From CAVPWP01 sp963709395 (GTDB taxonomy: Bacteria; Pseudomonadota; Alphaproteobacteria; Rhodobacterales; Rhodobacteraceae), in NCBI GenBank assembly GCA_963709395.1, contig CAVPWP010000020.1:372001-436000 (forward strand): 64,000 bases of DNA, written 5' to 3'. Within the stretch, counting starts at the first letter, position 1, and every line of letters begins with the position of its first letter. Both the position numbers and the translations under genes were made by a program. The notes under the pieces are model-generated. The model made no database searches. It was not told where the DNA came from and was given only the letters and a program-made list of their open reading frames with translations. Of this stretch, positions 1 through 9,810 are shown piece after piece.

Positions 1-129
1 CTTGTCCGAGTCACGGGCTGCCTGATCGCTGCACGAATCCAGCGTGACCGGGGCTTCTTGCGGATTGCCTTTGGCAAACCCCTCGTCCTTGCCTATATCG
101 GCGGATCGGAACAGGAGTCGACCCGATGA
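1..129 (+). CDS. C-terminal end of an unrecognised protein (5' truncated)
   Basis: The frame beginning at the first base is open and ends in TGA at 127-129, overlapping the ATG of rlmN at 126. That ATGA overlap is typical of translationally coupled genes. About 42 residues are visible; they are mixed hydrophobic and basic (ending near GGSEQESTR) and show no motif I can assign. The start lies outside the window. The claim that this is coding rests on the open frame and the overlap only. Confidence 0.45.
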   Translation, partial: LVRVTGCLIAARIQRDRGFLRIAFGKPLVLAYIGGSEQESTR

Positions 130-1319
130 GCGCAAGCGCCCCGATCACCCAGGACGTGCTGACCATCCCCCGCAAGCTGCCGCAGGCGGCTGACGGGCGG
201 GTGAACCTTGTCGGGCTGACGCGCGACGGCCTGCGCGACGCGCTGATCGGGGCCGGCACGCCCGAGAAACAGGCGAAGATGCGCGTCGGGCAGATCTGGC
301 AGTGGGTCTATCACTGGGGTGTGCGCGACTTCGACGCGATGACGAACCTGTCGAAGGACTACCGCGCGTCTCTGAACGCGCACTTCGTGCTCGACGTTCC
401 CGAAGTCGTCTCCCGCCAGGTCTCGGCCGACGGCACGCGGAAATACCTTGTGCGCATCGCCGGCGGGCACGAGGTCGAGGTCGTCTACATTCCTGAAACC
501 GACCGCGGGACGCTGTGCATCTCAAGCCAGGTGGGCTGCACGCTGACCTGTTCGTTCTGCCATACCGGCACCCAGAAGCTGGTGCGCAACCTGACGGCGG
601 GCGAGATCATCGGGCAGGTCATGGTCGCACGGGACGATCTTGGCGAATGGCCGCAACCCGGCGTGGGCACCGGCGATGCCGGGCCGAGGTTGCTGTCGAA
701 CATCGTCCTGATGGGGATGGGAGAGCCGCTTTACAACTTCGAGTCCGTGCGCGACGCGATGAAGATCGCGATGGACGGCGAAGGCATCGCCCTCAGCCGC
801 CGGCGCATCACGCTGTCGACGTCGGGCGTGGTGCCCGAGATCGCGCGGACCGCCGAAGAGATCGGCTGCATGCTGGCGGTGTCTTTTCACGCCACGACCG
901 ATGACGTGCGTGACAGGCTGGTGCCGATCAACAAGCGCTGGCCGATCGCGGAACTGCTGGACGCGCTGCGCGCCTATCCGAAGCTCTCGAACTCGGAACG
1001 CATCACCTTCGAATATGTCATGCTGAAGGGCGTGAACGACAGCGACGAGGACGCGCGGAGGCTCGTGAAGCTGATCAGCGGCATTCCGGCCAAGATCAAC
1101 CTGATCCCCTTCAACGAATGGCCCGGCGCGCCTTACGAGCGGTCGGACTGGGACCGGATCGAAGCCTTCGCCGACATCGTCTACAAGGCGGGCTATGCGT
1201 CACCGATCCGCACGCCGCGGGGCGAGGACATCATGGCCGCCTGCGGTCAGTTGAAGTCAGCGACCGAACGCGCCCGGAAAAGCCGGGCACAGATCGAGGC
1301 CGAGACAGGGCTGGGCTGA
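126..1319 (+). CDS. rlmN: 23S rRNA (adenine2503-C2)-methyltransferase RlmN (dual specificity with tRNA)
   Basis: This radical-SAM enzyme methylates C2 of A2503 in 23S rRNA and, in the family, A37 of some tRNAs, in the cytoplasm. At 397 residues it has normal family length. The 4Fe-4S/SAM motif CxxxCxxC is visible as C138, C142 and C145 (VGCTLTCSFCH). The SAM-binding GMGEPLYN segment follows, and a later cysteine in AACGQLK (about C373) matches the methyl-carrying cysteine. The ATG overlaps the stop of the upstream frame, so it is probably the second gene of an operon. The product assignment is secure. Confidence 0.97.
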   Translation: MSASAPITQDVLTIPRKLPQAADGRVNLVGLTRDGLRDALIGAGTPEKQAKMRVGQIWQWVYHWGVRDFDAMTNLSKDYRASLNAHFVLDVPEVVSRQVSADGTRKYLVRIAGGHEVEVVYIPETDRGTLCISSQVGCTLTCSFCHTGTQKLVRNLTAGEIIGQVMVARDDLGEWPQPGVGTGDAGPRLLSNIVLMGMGEPLYNFESVRDAMKIAMDGEGIALSRRRITLSTSGVVPEIARTAEEIGCMLAVSFHATTDDVRDRLVPINKRWPIAELLDALRAYPKLSNSERITFEYVMLKGVNDSDEDARRLVKLISGIPAKINLIPFNEWPGAPYERSDWDRIEAFADIVYKAGYASPIRTPRGEDIMAACGQLKSATERARKSRAQIEAETGLG

Positions 1320-1335
1320 GCCTCAGGCGCCGCGG

Positions 1336-2229
<894 letters not shown>

Positions 2230-2306
2230 GGTGATTTCATTCCGCGCCCGGGCGTCGTTTCTCCGACACCGCCTGCGCGACCCTCTTGTTACGCCGTCTA
2301 CATTCA

Positions 2307-2330
2307 GGCCTGCCGCGGGTCGGGCAGGCC
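2307..2330. terminator. Hairpin-forming inverted repeat downstream of the LOG-family gene
   Basis: Perfect 8-bp arms GGCCTGCC (2307-2314) and GGCAGGCC (2323-2330) flank an 8-base loop. It lies about 110 bases past the stop of the minus-strand LOG gene and about 80 bases upstream of the next minus-strand start. There is no T-run, so it may be a hairpin that assists termination, or a regulatory element. Confidence 0.35.
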
Positions 2331-2438
2331 GCTTATCTCACGACAAGGACGCTAGAGGCGAAACAGGGCGAAAGCCGGGACAAAACGAAACCATTTTGAG
2401 CCATATTGCAGGCAGCGGGACCGAGGACCGCGGGCGGC

Positions 2439-3281
2439 TCAGGTTTCGGGCTGGCGCGTACGTTTCGACCAGTCGCTCCACCCTTCGATGATCTCGGCGG
2501 CCTCCTGCGCGGTCTCGACGTAGCGGAAGAGATCAAGGTCTTCGGGCGAAATCGTCCCTGCCTCGGCCAGCGCGGTCCAGTTGACGACACGCTCCCAGAA
2601 GTCCTTGCCGAAAAGAAGGATCGGGACCTGTCGCATGCGCCCGGTCTGGATCAGGGTCAGCGATTCGAAGAGTTCGTCGAAAGTGCCGAAGCCGCCCGGA
2701 AAGACCACCACGGCCTTCGCCCGAAGGAGGAAATGCATCTTGCGGATCGCGAAATAGTGGAAGTTGAAGCAAAGGTCTGGCGTGATGTGCGCATTGGGCG
2801 CCTGCTCATGCGGCAGGACGATGTTGAGACCCACGGACACGCCCCCCGCATCCTCGGCGCCGCGGTTGCCGGCCTCCATCACGCCGGGTCCTCCGCCGGT
2901 CACGATCACCCCCTCGAGCTTGCCGTTTTGCATCGAACGCTCGGTCATGATCCGGGAAAAGCTGCGCGCCTCGTCGTAGTATTTCGACAGGTCGGCCAGC
3001 GCGCTGGTCCTGGCGCCGTCTTTCTTCGAAGGCTCAGGGATGCGCGCGCCACCGAACAGCACGATCGTCGAGACGATTCCGTATTCGCTCATCATCAGTT
3101 CGGGTTTCAGGAGTTCGAGCTGAAGCCGCACCGGCCGCAGTTCGTCGCGGCACAGGAAGTCCGGGTCGTCGAAGGCAAGCCGGTAGGACGGCGACCGGGT
3201 CTGCGGCGTGTCAGGAATGATATGGGTCGACTTCACGTCTTCCTGCGCGTCAGGGAACACTCTTTCTCGATCGTCCTTCAT
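2439..3281 (-). CDS. TIGR00730/LOG family protein (nucleoside 5'-monophosphate phosphoribohydrolase-like)
   Basis: LOG proteins cleave the N-glycosidic bond of nucleoside (often cytokinin or AMP) monophosphates to free base and ribose 5-phosphate. The Rossmann-like signature is present: GGGPGVMEAGNRGA mid-protein and PGGFGTFDELFE about residue 195, the PGGxGTxxE active-site motif. At 280 residues it is longer than minimal LOG proteins, with roughly 60 extra N-terminal residues, as in many alphaproteobacterial members. It is transcribed away from dapD. The precise substrate cannot be read from sequence. Confidence 0.9.
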   Translation of the reverse strand: MKDDRERVFPDAQEDVKSTHIIPDTPQTRSPSYRLAFDDPDFLCRDELRPVRLQLELLKPELMMSEYGIVSTIVLFGGARIPEPSKKDGARTSALADLSKYYDEARSFSRIMTERSMQNGKLEGVIVTGGGPGVMEAGNRGAEDAGGVSVGLNIVLPHEQAPNAHITPDLCFNFHYFAIRKMHFLLRAKAVVVFPGGFGTFDELFESLTLIQTGRMRQVPILLFGKDFWERVVNWTALAEAGTISPEDLDLFRYVETAQEAAEIIEGWSDWSKRTRQPET

Positions 3282-3374
3282 GTTCGCGGCCTTCTCGGTT
3301 GGATTGCGCCCCCTGTCGTCTGACCTTATAGCGCGGGGGAGCCTGTCGATCAGTTGAATCAGAGGAACGCGCCC

Positions 3375-4203
3375 GTGTCCAACAGCCAGCTAGAAGCCGC
3401 CGTGGAAGCCGCCTGGGAGGCGCGCGACACCATCACCCCAGCAACCAGGGGCGCAACACGCGAGGCGATTGAAGCAACGCTCGACGCGCTCGACAGCGGC
3501 GCGCTGCGCGTGGCCGAACGGCAGGAGGATGGCGACCTGGCGGGTGAACCAATGGGCGAAGAAGGCGGTGCTTCTGGGCTTCCGGATCACCGATATGGAA
3601 CGCCAATCGGGTGGGCCGCAAGGCTCCGACTGGTGGGACAAGGTGGATTCGAAGTTCAAGGGCTGGAAGAAGAAGGACTGGAAGGCCGCGGGCTTTCGGG
3701 CGGTGCCGAACTGCATCGTGCGGCGGTCGGCCTATATCGCGCCGGGCGTCGTGCTGATGCCGTCCTTCGTGAATCTCGGGGCCTATGTCGACAGCGGAAC
3801 GATGGTCGACACATGGGCGACCGTCGGGTCCTGCGCGCAGATCGGTAAGAACGTCCATCTGTCCGGCGGCGTCGGGATCGGCGGCGTGCTGGAACCCATG
3901 CAGGCCGGACCGACCATCATCGAGGACAACTGCTTCATCGGGGCGCGTTCCGAAGTGGTCGAAGGCTGCATCGTGCGCGAAGGGTCGGTTCTGGGAATGG
4001 GTGTCTTCATCGGGCAGTCCACCAAGATCGTCGATCGCGCGACGGGCGAAGTCACCTATGGCGAGGTGCCGCCCTATTCGGTGGTCGTTGCCGGGTCCAT
4101 GCCATCGAGCGGGGGCGTGAACCTCTACTGCGCCGTGATCGTCAAGCGCGTCGACGAGAGAACACGGTCGAAGACAGGCATCAACGAGTTGCTGCGCGAC
4201 TGA
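3375..4203 (+). pseudogene. dapD: 2,3,4,5-tetrahydropyridine-2,6-dicarboxylate N-succinyltransferase DapD, interrupted by a +1 frameshift
   Basis: DapD succinylates tetrahydrodipicolinate in the succinylase branch of lysine and diaminopimelate synthesis. The GTG at 3375 follows AGAGGA and begins VSNSQLEAAVEAAW, the usual N-terminus. That frame runs to ...RQEDGD. At 3537 one surplus base moves the reading to WRVNQWAKKAVLLGF and on through the left-handed beta-helix hexapeptide repeats (SGGVGIGGV, IGARSEVVEG) to ELLRD and a stop at 4203. Removing one base from gacctgg gives 275 residues, the normal family length. dapD is normally essential and dapE lies 2 kb downstream, so a sequence error is more likely than gene loss. 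Confidence 0.9.
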
Positions 4204-4287
4204 ACAGTCTGTTTCCGAATTCGTCCCTGACCGTCCCGCCTTCGTCGAATTCTTCTCCTACGACCAAGAGGTGTTTCTTGGTTAACG

Positions 4288-5253
4288 GTGATGTTCATGA
4301 GTGTCGCGGTCGGTTTTCGCGCGTTGCAGGCAGTCCACGATCTGGTCGGGCTTGTCTCAGCGGTCCCCGAGGCAACCCTTCGACGCCTTGCCGCCGGTGT
4401 ACCGACCGTAGACATGTCCCCCGATGACGCCCATCGCGCGATCCTGCGCCTTGTGCATGAGGATCGCTGCCGCTTCACAGACGGCCAGACCCTGCCGCTT
4501 CACGAAACCCTTCTTCTCGCCGCGACCTTGCCGGACGACGATTTCGAGGGCTTCACCGTCGCCACGATGATCCTTCTGGCCAACAGCCTGCAGGGCGGAC
4601 AGGGTCAGGAGGACCTCTACTGGCATTGGGATGCCTTCGCCGAACAGTATGCGCTGGCCGATCCACCTCGTCGCGCGGCGATCATCCTGGGATTCCACGC
4701 CATGGTCGCCACCGGCCGACTGCCGGAAAGCCATGTGCATCTGACCCCGGTCAGCGGCGTCGATATCGGCCGGGTGCGCGCCGATCTTCGGGCCATTGCG
4801 GAGGGCGCGACGGAAGCGAGCCTGGCGGCGATTGCCGATGCGGATCACGGCGGCCGAAGCGCCCAGACTCTCGACGCGCTGCGGGCTGTGATCGGGCAAC
4901 AGGGCTGCGTTCTGGCGGCCGGGCAGGACTGGATCCCCTCGGAGGTGGTCGCGCTTGCGGCAGAGGACCCGGCGCACCCCGGGCATCTGGTTGCCACCGC
5001 GATCCTTCTGGTCACGGCTCTTGCCAGGGGCGATGTTCATGGCGGTTTCAGCCGTCGCTGGGAGCAGCAGGCGGCAATCTACGACGCCCTGCCGCCGGCG
5101 CCTCGATGGGCTGTCCTGTCCGGGGTCCGGTATCTCTACGAGACCGACCCCGGCTTCGCACCCTATCCCAAGGCCCTTTTCGACCCGGCGGAGCATCCTG
5201 CGCGGCTGATCCCGCTTCTGACCCTCTCGGACCGCCCGGCGCAGGCGAGGTGA
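4288..5253 (+). CDS. Hypothetical protein made of two related ~95-residue repeats
   Basis: I do not recognise the family. The 321-residue protein has no signal peptide and looks helical and soluble. It contains an internal duplication. Residues about 50-145 and 195-285 share GQ, a downstream LAA, VATxILL, a conserved W with aromatic residues, then LPP/DPP, R and a Gly-containing helix. The pattern suggests tandem alpha-helical repeats arisen by duplication. Start choice is uncertain: GTG 4288, ATG 4291 and ATG 4297 are clustered and no strong ribosome site is close. It sits between dapD and the small gene at 5294 on the same strand, possibly co-transcribed with the dapE group. Confidence 0.7.
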   Translation: MMFMSVAVGFRALQAVHDLVGLVSAVPEATLRRLAAGVPTVDMSPDDAHRAILRLVHEDRCRFTDGQTLPLHETLLLAATLPDDDFEGFTVATMILLANSLQGGQGQEDLYWHWDAFAEQYALADPPRRAAIILGFHAMVATGRLPESHVHLTPVSGVDIGRVRADLRAIAEGATEASLAAIADADHGGRSAQTLDALRAVIGQQGCVLAAGQDWIPSEVVALAAEDPAHPGHLVATAILLVTALARGDVHGGFSRRWEQQAAIYDALPPAPRWAVLSGVRYLYETDPGFAPYPKALFDPAEHPARLIPLLTLSDRPAQAR

Positions 5254-5293
5254 GACTTGCCGGGGTCGTGAAACTCTGAAAGGTCTCGGCCCG

Positions 5294-5620
5294 ATGACGA
5301 AACCCAAGCAGCCCCACGACGTCTATACCCTGCTGGTGCAGCTAGGCCGGAAGCCAGGCGACGGCCTGCCCGCCAAGGCGACCGGGGCAGCGATGCTGTG
5401 CTATGCGTCAGGCATCGACGAGGCCGAGGCCGTTCGAGAGACGGTCGCGGTTCTGAAGGCCGCCGATCTGGCACCGCTGGATGTCACCGGCTACGGAACC
5501 CTGGCCGAGCGCGAGGCGCAGGGCCACGAGATCGACGAGGAAGAGCGGGCGCTGATGGCGCGGGCGCTGGCCGAGAACGCGGTGATCGTGGCGCAGGTCA
5601 CACCCGATTACGACGAATGA
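5294..5620 (+). CDS. Small conserved-looking hypothetical protein
   Basis: This 108-residue protein has no membrane segment or recognised motif. It is rich in Glu and Ala, with helical character (EAEAVRETVAVLKAADL, EREAQGHEIDEEERALMARAL). Its stop overlaps the start of the following HAD phosphatase as ATGA at 5617-5620, which supports real translation and an operon. The function cannot be inferred from sequence. Confidence 0.75.
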   Translation: MTKPKQPHDVYTLLVQLGRKPGDGLPAKATGAAMLCYASGIDEAEAVRETVAVLKAADLAPLDVTGYGTLAEREAQGHEIDEEERALMARALAENAVIVAQVTPDYDE

Positions 5621-6258
5621 CGGCCATCTTCCTCGATCTCGACGGGACGCTGGTCGACCCCAAGCGGGGGATCACGGCGGCGGTCCGGCATGCGCTTGTC
5701 TCCCTTGGGCTGCATGCACCTGAACCGGACGACCTGACCTGGACGATCGGGCCGCCGCTGCTTGACAGCTTCATTCGCCTTGGCGCGCCAGATCCCGACG
5801 CCGCACTGGCCCTTTACCGCAAGCACTACAATGCGGGAGGGCTTTACGACGCCACCGTCTTTCCGGGCATCCTCGCGTCGCTGGCCACCTTGCAGGATGC
5901 GGGTCACCGGCTTTACATCGCGACGGCCAAGCCGCACGCCTATGCCCGCAAGATCACCGCGCATTTCGGGATCGCCCCGTTCATGACGAACGAATTCGGT
6001 CCCGAGCTTGACGGAACACGCAACGACAAGGCCGATCTGCTTGCCCACGCGCTCGAGGTGACCGGCGAGGGTGCCGGGGACGCCGTCATGGTCGGAGATC
6101 GGCACCACGACATCGCCGCCGCGCGTGCCAATGGCATGGCCGCGATCGCCGTGTCCTGGGGCTTTGGCACGGACGCAGAGCATTCCGGCGCCGACGCACG
6201 GCTGGGCCGTCCCGAACTGCTTGCCGATCACCTGCTCACCTTTCTGGCCAGACGCTGA
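5617..6258 (+). CDS. HAD-superfamily hydrolase, phosphoglycolate phosphatase-like
   Basis: All core HAD motifs are present: the nucleophile in FLDLDGTLVD (motif I) at the extreme N-terminus, a Thr in IATAKPHA (motif II), a Lys about KADLL (motif III) and GDRHHDIAAA (motif IV). A cap domain lies between motifs I and II. At 213 residues it matches the Gph-like subgroup, which hydrolyses 2-phosphoglycolate or other small phosphate esters. The ATG overlaps the stop of the preceding small gene by four bases. The substrate is inferred from family resemblance only, so no symbol is given. Confidence 0.88.
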   Translation: MTAIFLDLDGTLVDPKRGITAAVRHALVSLGLHAPEPDDLTWTIGPPLLDSFIRLGAPDPDAALALYRKHYNAGGLYDATVFPGILASLATLQDAGHRLYIATAKPHAYARKITAHFGIAPFMTNEFGPELDGTRNDKADLLAHALEVTGEGAGDAVMVGDRHHDIAAARANGMAAIAVSWGFGTDAEHSGADARLGRPELLADHLLTFLARR

Positions 6259-6308
6259 CCCGGCGCCGGGTGATTGCGGCGATCCCGCGGGCACGGTAAT
6301 CACGGCGC

Positions 6309-7463
6309 ATGACATCCTCTGATCCGTACGATCCGGTCGACCTGACCGCGCGCCTGATCCGCTGCCCGTCCGTCACGCCCGTCGACGCGGGCGCGCTGGA
6401 CGTGGTTCAGGCGGCGCTGGAATCCGCCGGCTTCGCCTGTACGCGCGTCGATCGCGGCGGCATCGCCAACCTCTTTGCGCGCTGGGGCGCGAAGGGTCAT
6501 CCCCGCACCTTCGGCTTCAACGGCCACACCGACGTCGTGCCTGTCGGAGACCCCGCGGACTGGCGTCACGACCCCTTCGGCGCCACGATCGAGAATGGGT
6601 CGATCTTCGGCCGGGGTGCGGCGGACATGAAGTCCGGCGTTGCGGCCTTCGTCGCGGCCGCGGCCGACTTCGTGCGCGATAGCCCGCCGGACGGCGCCGT
6701 GATCGTGACGATCACTGGCGACGAAGAGGGCGAGGCACGGGATGGCACCACGGCGATCCTCGACTGGATGGCCGCTCAGGACGAACAGATGTCGGCCTGT
6801 CTGGTGGGCGAGCCGACCTGCCCCGCGCAGATGGGCGAGATGATCAAGATCGGGCGGCGCGGGTCGATGACCGCGTTCCTGACCGCGACCGGCACGCAGG
6901 GTCACGCGGCCTATCCCCATCGCGCGAAGAACCCGGTTCACGCAATGGCTCGGCTGGTGTCCCGCCTGGCCGATCATACACTGGACGACGGAACCGCGCA
7001 TTTCGATCCCTCGACCCTGGCCGTTGTGACCTTCGACACAGGCAATCCGGCGACCAACGTGATCCCCGCAACCTGCCGGGCCACGGTCAACATCCGGTTC
7101 AACGACGCGCACAATTCGGACAGTCTGTCCGACTGGCTTCGGGCCGAGATGGCGCGGGTCGAAGGTGAAACGGGCGTCGGGTTCTCAGCCGACATCAAGG
7201 TTTCGGGCGAAAGCTTCCTTACGCCACCTGGGCCACTGAGCGATCTGGTGGCCGGTGCGGTCGAGGCCGAAACCGGCATGACGCCGGTCCTGTCGACCTC
7301 GGGCGGCACGTCTGACGCCCGGTTCGTCAAGGATCATTGCCCGGTCGTGGAGTTCGGCCTTGTCGGCCAGACCATGCATCAAGTCGACGAGCATGTGGCG
7401 GTCGATCACATCCGCCAGCTCAAGTCGATCTACGGGCGCATCCTGCGGGATTACTTCGCCTGA
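6309..7463 (+). CDS. dapE: Succinyl-diaminopimelate desuccinylase DapE
   Basis: DapE hydrolyses N-succinyl-L,L-diaminopimelate in the succinylase route to lysine and meso-DAP. The 384-residue M20 metallopeptidase fold shows the metal ligands in GHTDVVPVGD, GRGAADMKSG and TGDEEGEA (catalytic Glu-Glu), with a lid/dimerisation domain in between. The C-terminal His ligand lies in VGQTMHQVDEHV. It lies 2 kb after dapD, which feeds the same pathway, in a same-strand cluster. The gene is intact. Confidence 0.96.
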   Translation: MTSSDPYDPVDLTARLIRCPSVTPVDAGALDVVQAALESAGFACTRVDRGGIANLFARWGAKGHPRTFGFNGHTDVVPVGDPADWRHDPFGATIENGSIFGRGAADMKSGVAAFVAAAADFVRDSPPDGAVIVTITGDEEGEARDGTTAILDWMAAQDEQMSACLVGEPTCPAQMGEMIKIGRRGSMTAFLTATGTQGHAAYPHRAKNPVHAMARLVSRLADHTLDDGTAHFDPSTLAVVTFDTGNPATNVIPATCRATVNIRFNDAHNSDSLSDWLRAEMARVEGETGVGFSADIKVSGESFLTPPGPLSDLVAGAVEAETGMTPVLSTSGGTSDARFVKDHCPVVEFGLVGQTMHQVDEHVAVDHIRQLKSIYGRILRDYFA

Positions 7464-7470
7464 CGTGACC

Positions 7471-8667
7471 TCACGCGTTGTGCGGCAGGGGCAACCCGCC
7501 CTTGGTGTAGGGAGTCCAGTCGGAGATCTCGGGATAGTGGCGCCGTCTCCAGTCACGGATCCGGGGGTGCATCAGTCGCCGCCAGAGCGGCGGAACAAGG
7601 GCCACCATGCCCATCACAGGATAGCCATAGGGAAGCTGCGGCGCCTCGTCGGCATCGTAGTTCTGCAGAAGCGGATAGCGGCGGTCGGGTTTGTAGTGAT
7701 GGTCGGAATGGCGCTGCAGGTTGATCAGAAGCCAGTTCGACGCCCGCTGCGAGGCGTTCCACGAATGTCGGGGCAGGACGCGTTCATACCTGCCGTCGCC
7801 AAGGTGCTTTCGGGTCAGCCCGTAGTGCTCGATGTAGTTGATCAGCTCGAGCTGCCAGACCCCCACGAAGGCCTGCACCAGGAACAGGCCAAGTCCGGCC
7901 CAACCGCCAAGCGTCAGAGCGAGGGCAAGCATCCCGAGTTGCAGCGCGCCGTATCGCCAGAACGGGTTCGATCGGTCCCACCACGGAAGGCTCTTGCGCG
8001 CCAGCATCGCCGTCTCGGCCGTCCAGGCCGACCGCAGGCCTTCGGGCAGAACCCGCAGGAAGAACCGGTGAAACCCTTCGCCGTACCGCGCCGTGACCGT
8101 ATCGCGTGGCGTTCCCACATGCCGGTGGTGGACAAGCAGATGCTCGGACCGGAAGTGACCATAGAGCGACATCGCCATCAAGAGGTCGCCCAGCCAGCGT
8201 TCAAGGCGCGAGCCCTGGTGCATGAGTTCATGGGCATAGACGATCCCGATCGCGCCGTTGACCACGCCGATGCCCATGAACAGCGCGATCGCCTCCCACG
8301 CTGCAAGATGCCCGGTCCACGAGACGTAAGCCAATGTCCCGAAGATCAGGCCGAACTGGATCGGCGCCCAGATCAGCGTGATCGCCCGGTACCAGCGCAG
8401 ATCGTCTTCGGGCGTCTGCGGGTCGGCGTTTTCGGCATTGAGGCCAAGCAGAAGGTCGAGCAAGCCGAAGAGCCACCACGTCACCAACGGAAGGAGGATC
8501 AGCGCCCAGCCGCCCTTGGTCGCGGCAAAGGCGGCAATCGGGACAAGCCCCAGCGACACCCAGAACGGAAGCGCGCGGGCGATGCGGGCAACATCTGAGG
8601 GCGGGATCATCTGGGCGCGCTCCGGGCTATCCTGTCGTCCGTATCCTGCCTTCGGACGACCCGTCAC
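7471..8667 (-). CDS. alkB: AlkB-type membrane alkane 1-monooxygenase (fatty acid desaturase superfamily)
   Basis: This integral-membrane non-heme di-iron hydroxylase oxidises medium-chain alkanes terminally, using rubredoxin as electron donor in known members. Hydrophobic helices alternate with the histidine boxes HELMHQ, EHLLVHHRHVGTPRDT, NYIEHYGL and LQRHSDHH, a pattern specific to AlkB rather than to desaturases generally. The stated start is the GTG directly after the mutY stop; an ATG at 8610 (MIPPSDVARI) is an equal alternative giving 379 residues. No rubredoxin or rubredoxin reductase gene is in the window. The family is secure; the natural substrate is not known. Confidence 0.92.
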   Translation of the reverse strand: MTGRPKAGYGRQDSPERAQMIPPSDVARIARALPFWVSLGLVPIAAFAATKGGWALILLPLVTWWLFGLLDLLLGLNAENADPQTPEDDLRWYRAITLIWAPIQFGLIFGTLAYVSWTGHLAAWEAIALFMGIGVVNGAIGIVYAHELMHQGSRLERWLGDLLMAMSLYGHFRSEHLLVHHRHVGTPRDTVTARYGEGFHRFFLRVLPEGLRSAWTAETAMLARKSLPWWDRSNPFWRYGALQLGMLALALTLGGWAGLGLFLVQAFVGVWQLELINYIEHYGLTRKHLGDGRYERVLPRHSWNASQRASNWLLINLQRHSDHHYKPDRRYPLLQNYDADEAPQLPYGYPVMGMVALVPPLWRRLMHPRIRDWRRRHYPEISDWTPYTKGGLPLPHNA

Positions 8668-9726
8668 TCAACGGTCCTCGAAGGCCGCCGACGCGAGGTC
8701 ATGGGCCTTGCGCATCACGGTCGGAAGGTCTGAAGGACGGAAATCGGCCAAACCGACGAACATGCCACGGTCCGGCCGGGCGTCCTTCGGAAGGGCGGCC
8801 ACGACCAGCCGAAGCCGCAGGTGGAAATGCGTGAAGGTATGCCGGACCTCCAGTCCCGTCTCCAGCCAGTCCCCGGCGATGGGCGGTGACGGTTGCGGGC
8901 TGTCCGACCAGTCTGTCGTGGGCCATCCCAGCATCCCCCCCAGAAGACCGCTGTCGGGGCGCCGTTCCAGCAGCCACGCGCCATCCTGCCGCCTGCCGAG
9001 ATAGACGATCCCGTGGCGGACCGGCTTGGGTTTCTTTTCGGCCTTGCGGGGCAGTTCAGCGGCGATGCCCTTCCGCCGCCCCTCGCAGGCATGGACGAGA
9101 GGGCAAAGCCCGCAGGCCGGGTTGCGCGGGGCGCAGACCGTGGCCCCGAGGTCCATCACCGCCTGCGCGTAATCCCCCGGCCGCCTTTCCGGCGTCAGCG
9201 TCGCTGCCAGGGTCGTGAGCTCGGCCTTGGCCTGCGGCAGCGGTGTTTCGACCGCGAAAAGCCGCGCGACGACCCGTTCGACATTGCCGTCGACCACGGT
9301 TTCGGGACGGTCGAAGGCGATGGCCGCGATGGCGGCCGCGGTATAGGGGCCGATGCCCGGAAGGGTCATCAGCGTGGCGCGATCCTGCGGGAAGTGCCCG
9401 CCATGGTCCGACACCACTGCGCGGGCGCATTTCAGAAGGTTGCGGGCGCGGGCGTAATAGCCAAGTCCCGCCCATTCACCCATCACGACCGCATCATCGG
9501 CGGCGGCAAGGGCGCCGACGGTCGGCCACAATTCGGTGAATCGGCGGAAATAGTCACGCACCGCGGCCACGGTGGTCTGTTGCAGCATGATCTCCGACAA
9601 CCAGACCCGGTAGGGGTCGGGACAGATCCCCGATGCGCGGTCTGCCGGCGATACGCGCCACGGCAGGACACGGGCATGGGCGTCGTACCAGGCCAGGACC
9701 TCCCTGCTCAACGATCCGTCACGCAA
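8668..9726 (-). CDS. mutY: A/G-specific adenine DNA glycosylase MutY
   Basis: MutY removes adenine mispaired with 8-oxoguanine or guanine. The helix-hairpin-helix glycosylase domain shows LSEIMLQQTTV, LPGIGPYTAAA and the catalytic Asp in VVDGNVERV. A four-cysteine 4Fe-4S loop (CAPRNPACGLCPLVHAC) follows, then a C-terminal NUDIX-like domain. At 352 residues the length is normal. The start is TTG at 9726, preceded by AAGGCGG; an ATG 20 bases upstream is out of frame. The downstream alkB begins at the very next base, implying coupling. Confidence 0.95.
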   Translation of the reverse strand: MRDGSLSREVLAWYDAHARVLPWRVSPADRASGICPDPYRVWLSEIMLQQTTVAAVRDYFRRFTELWPTVGALAAADDAVVMGEWAGLGYYARARNLLKCARAVVSDHGGHFPQDRATLMTLPGIGPYTAAAIAAIAFDRPETVVDGNVERVVARLFAVETPLPQAKAELTTLAATLTPERRPGDYAQAVMDLGATVCAPRNPACGLCPLVHACEGRRKGIAAELPRKAEKKPKPVRHGIVYLGRRQDGAWLLERRPDSGLLGGMLGWPTTDWSDSPQPSPPIAGDWLETGLEVRHTFTHFHLRLRLVVAALPKDARPDRGMFVGLADFRPSDLPTVMRKAHDLASAAFEDR

Positions 9727-9810
9727 CTGTTATGCCGCCTTTCCATGCTTTGGACTGGTGCCCGGCCCACCTGCGACTAAGATACGCCGAGATCAGGGAA
9801 TGGACAGCCC

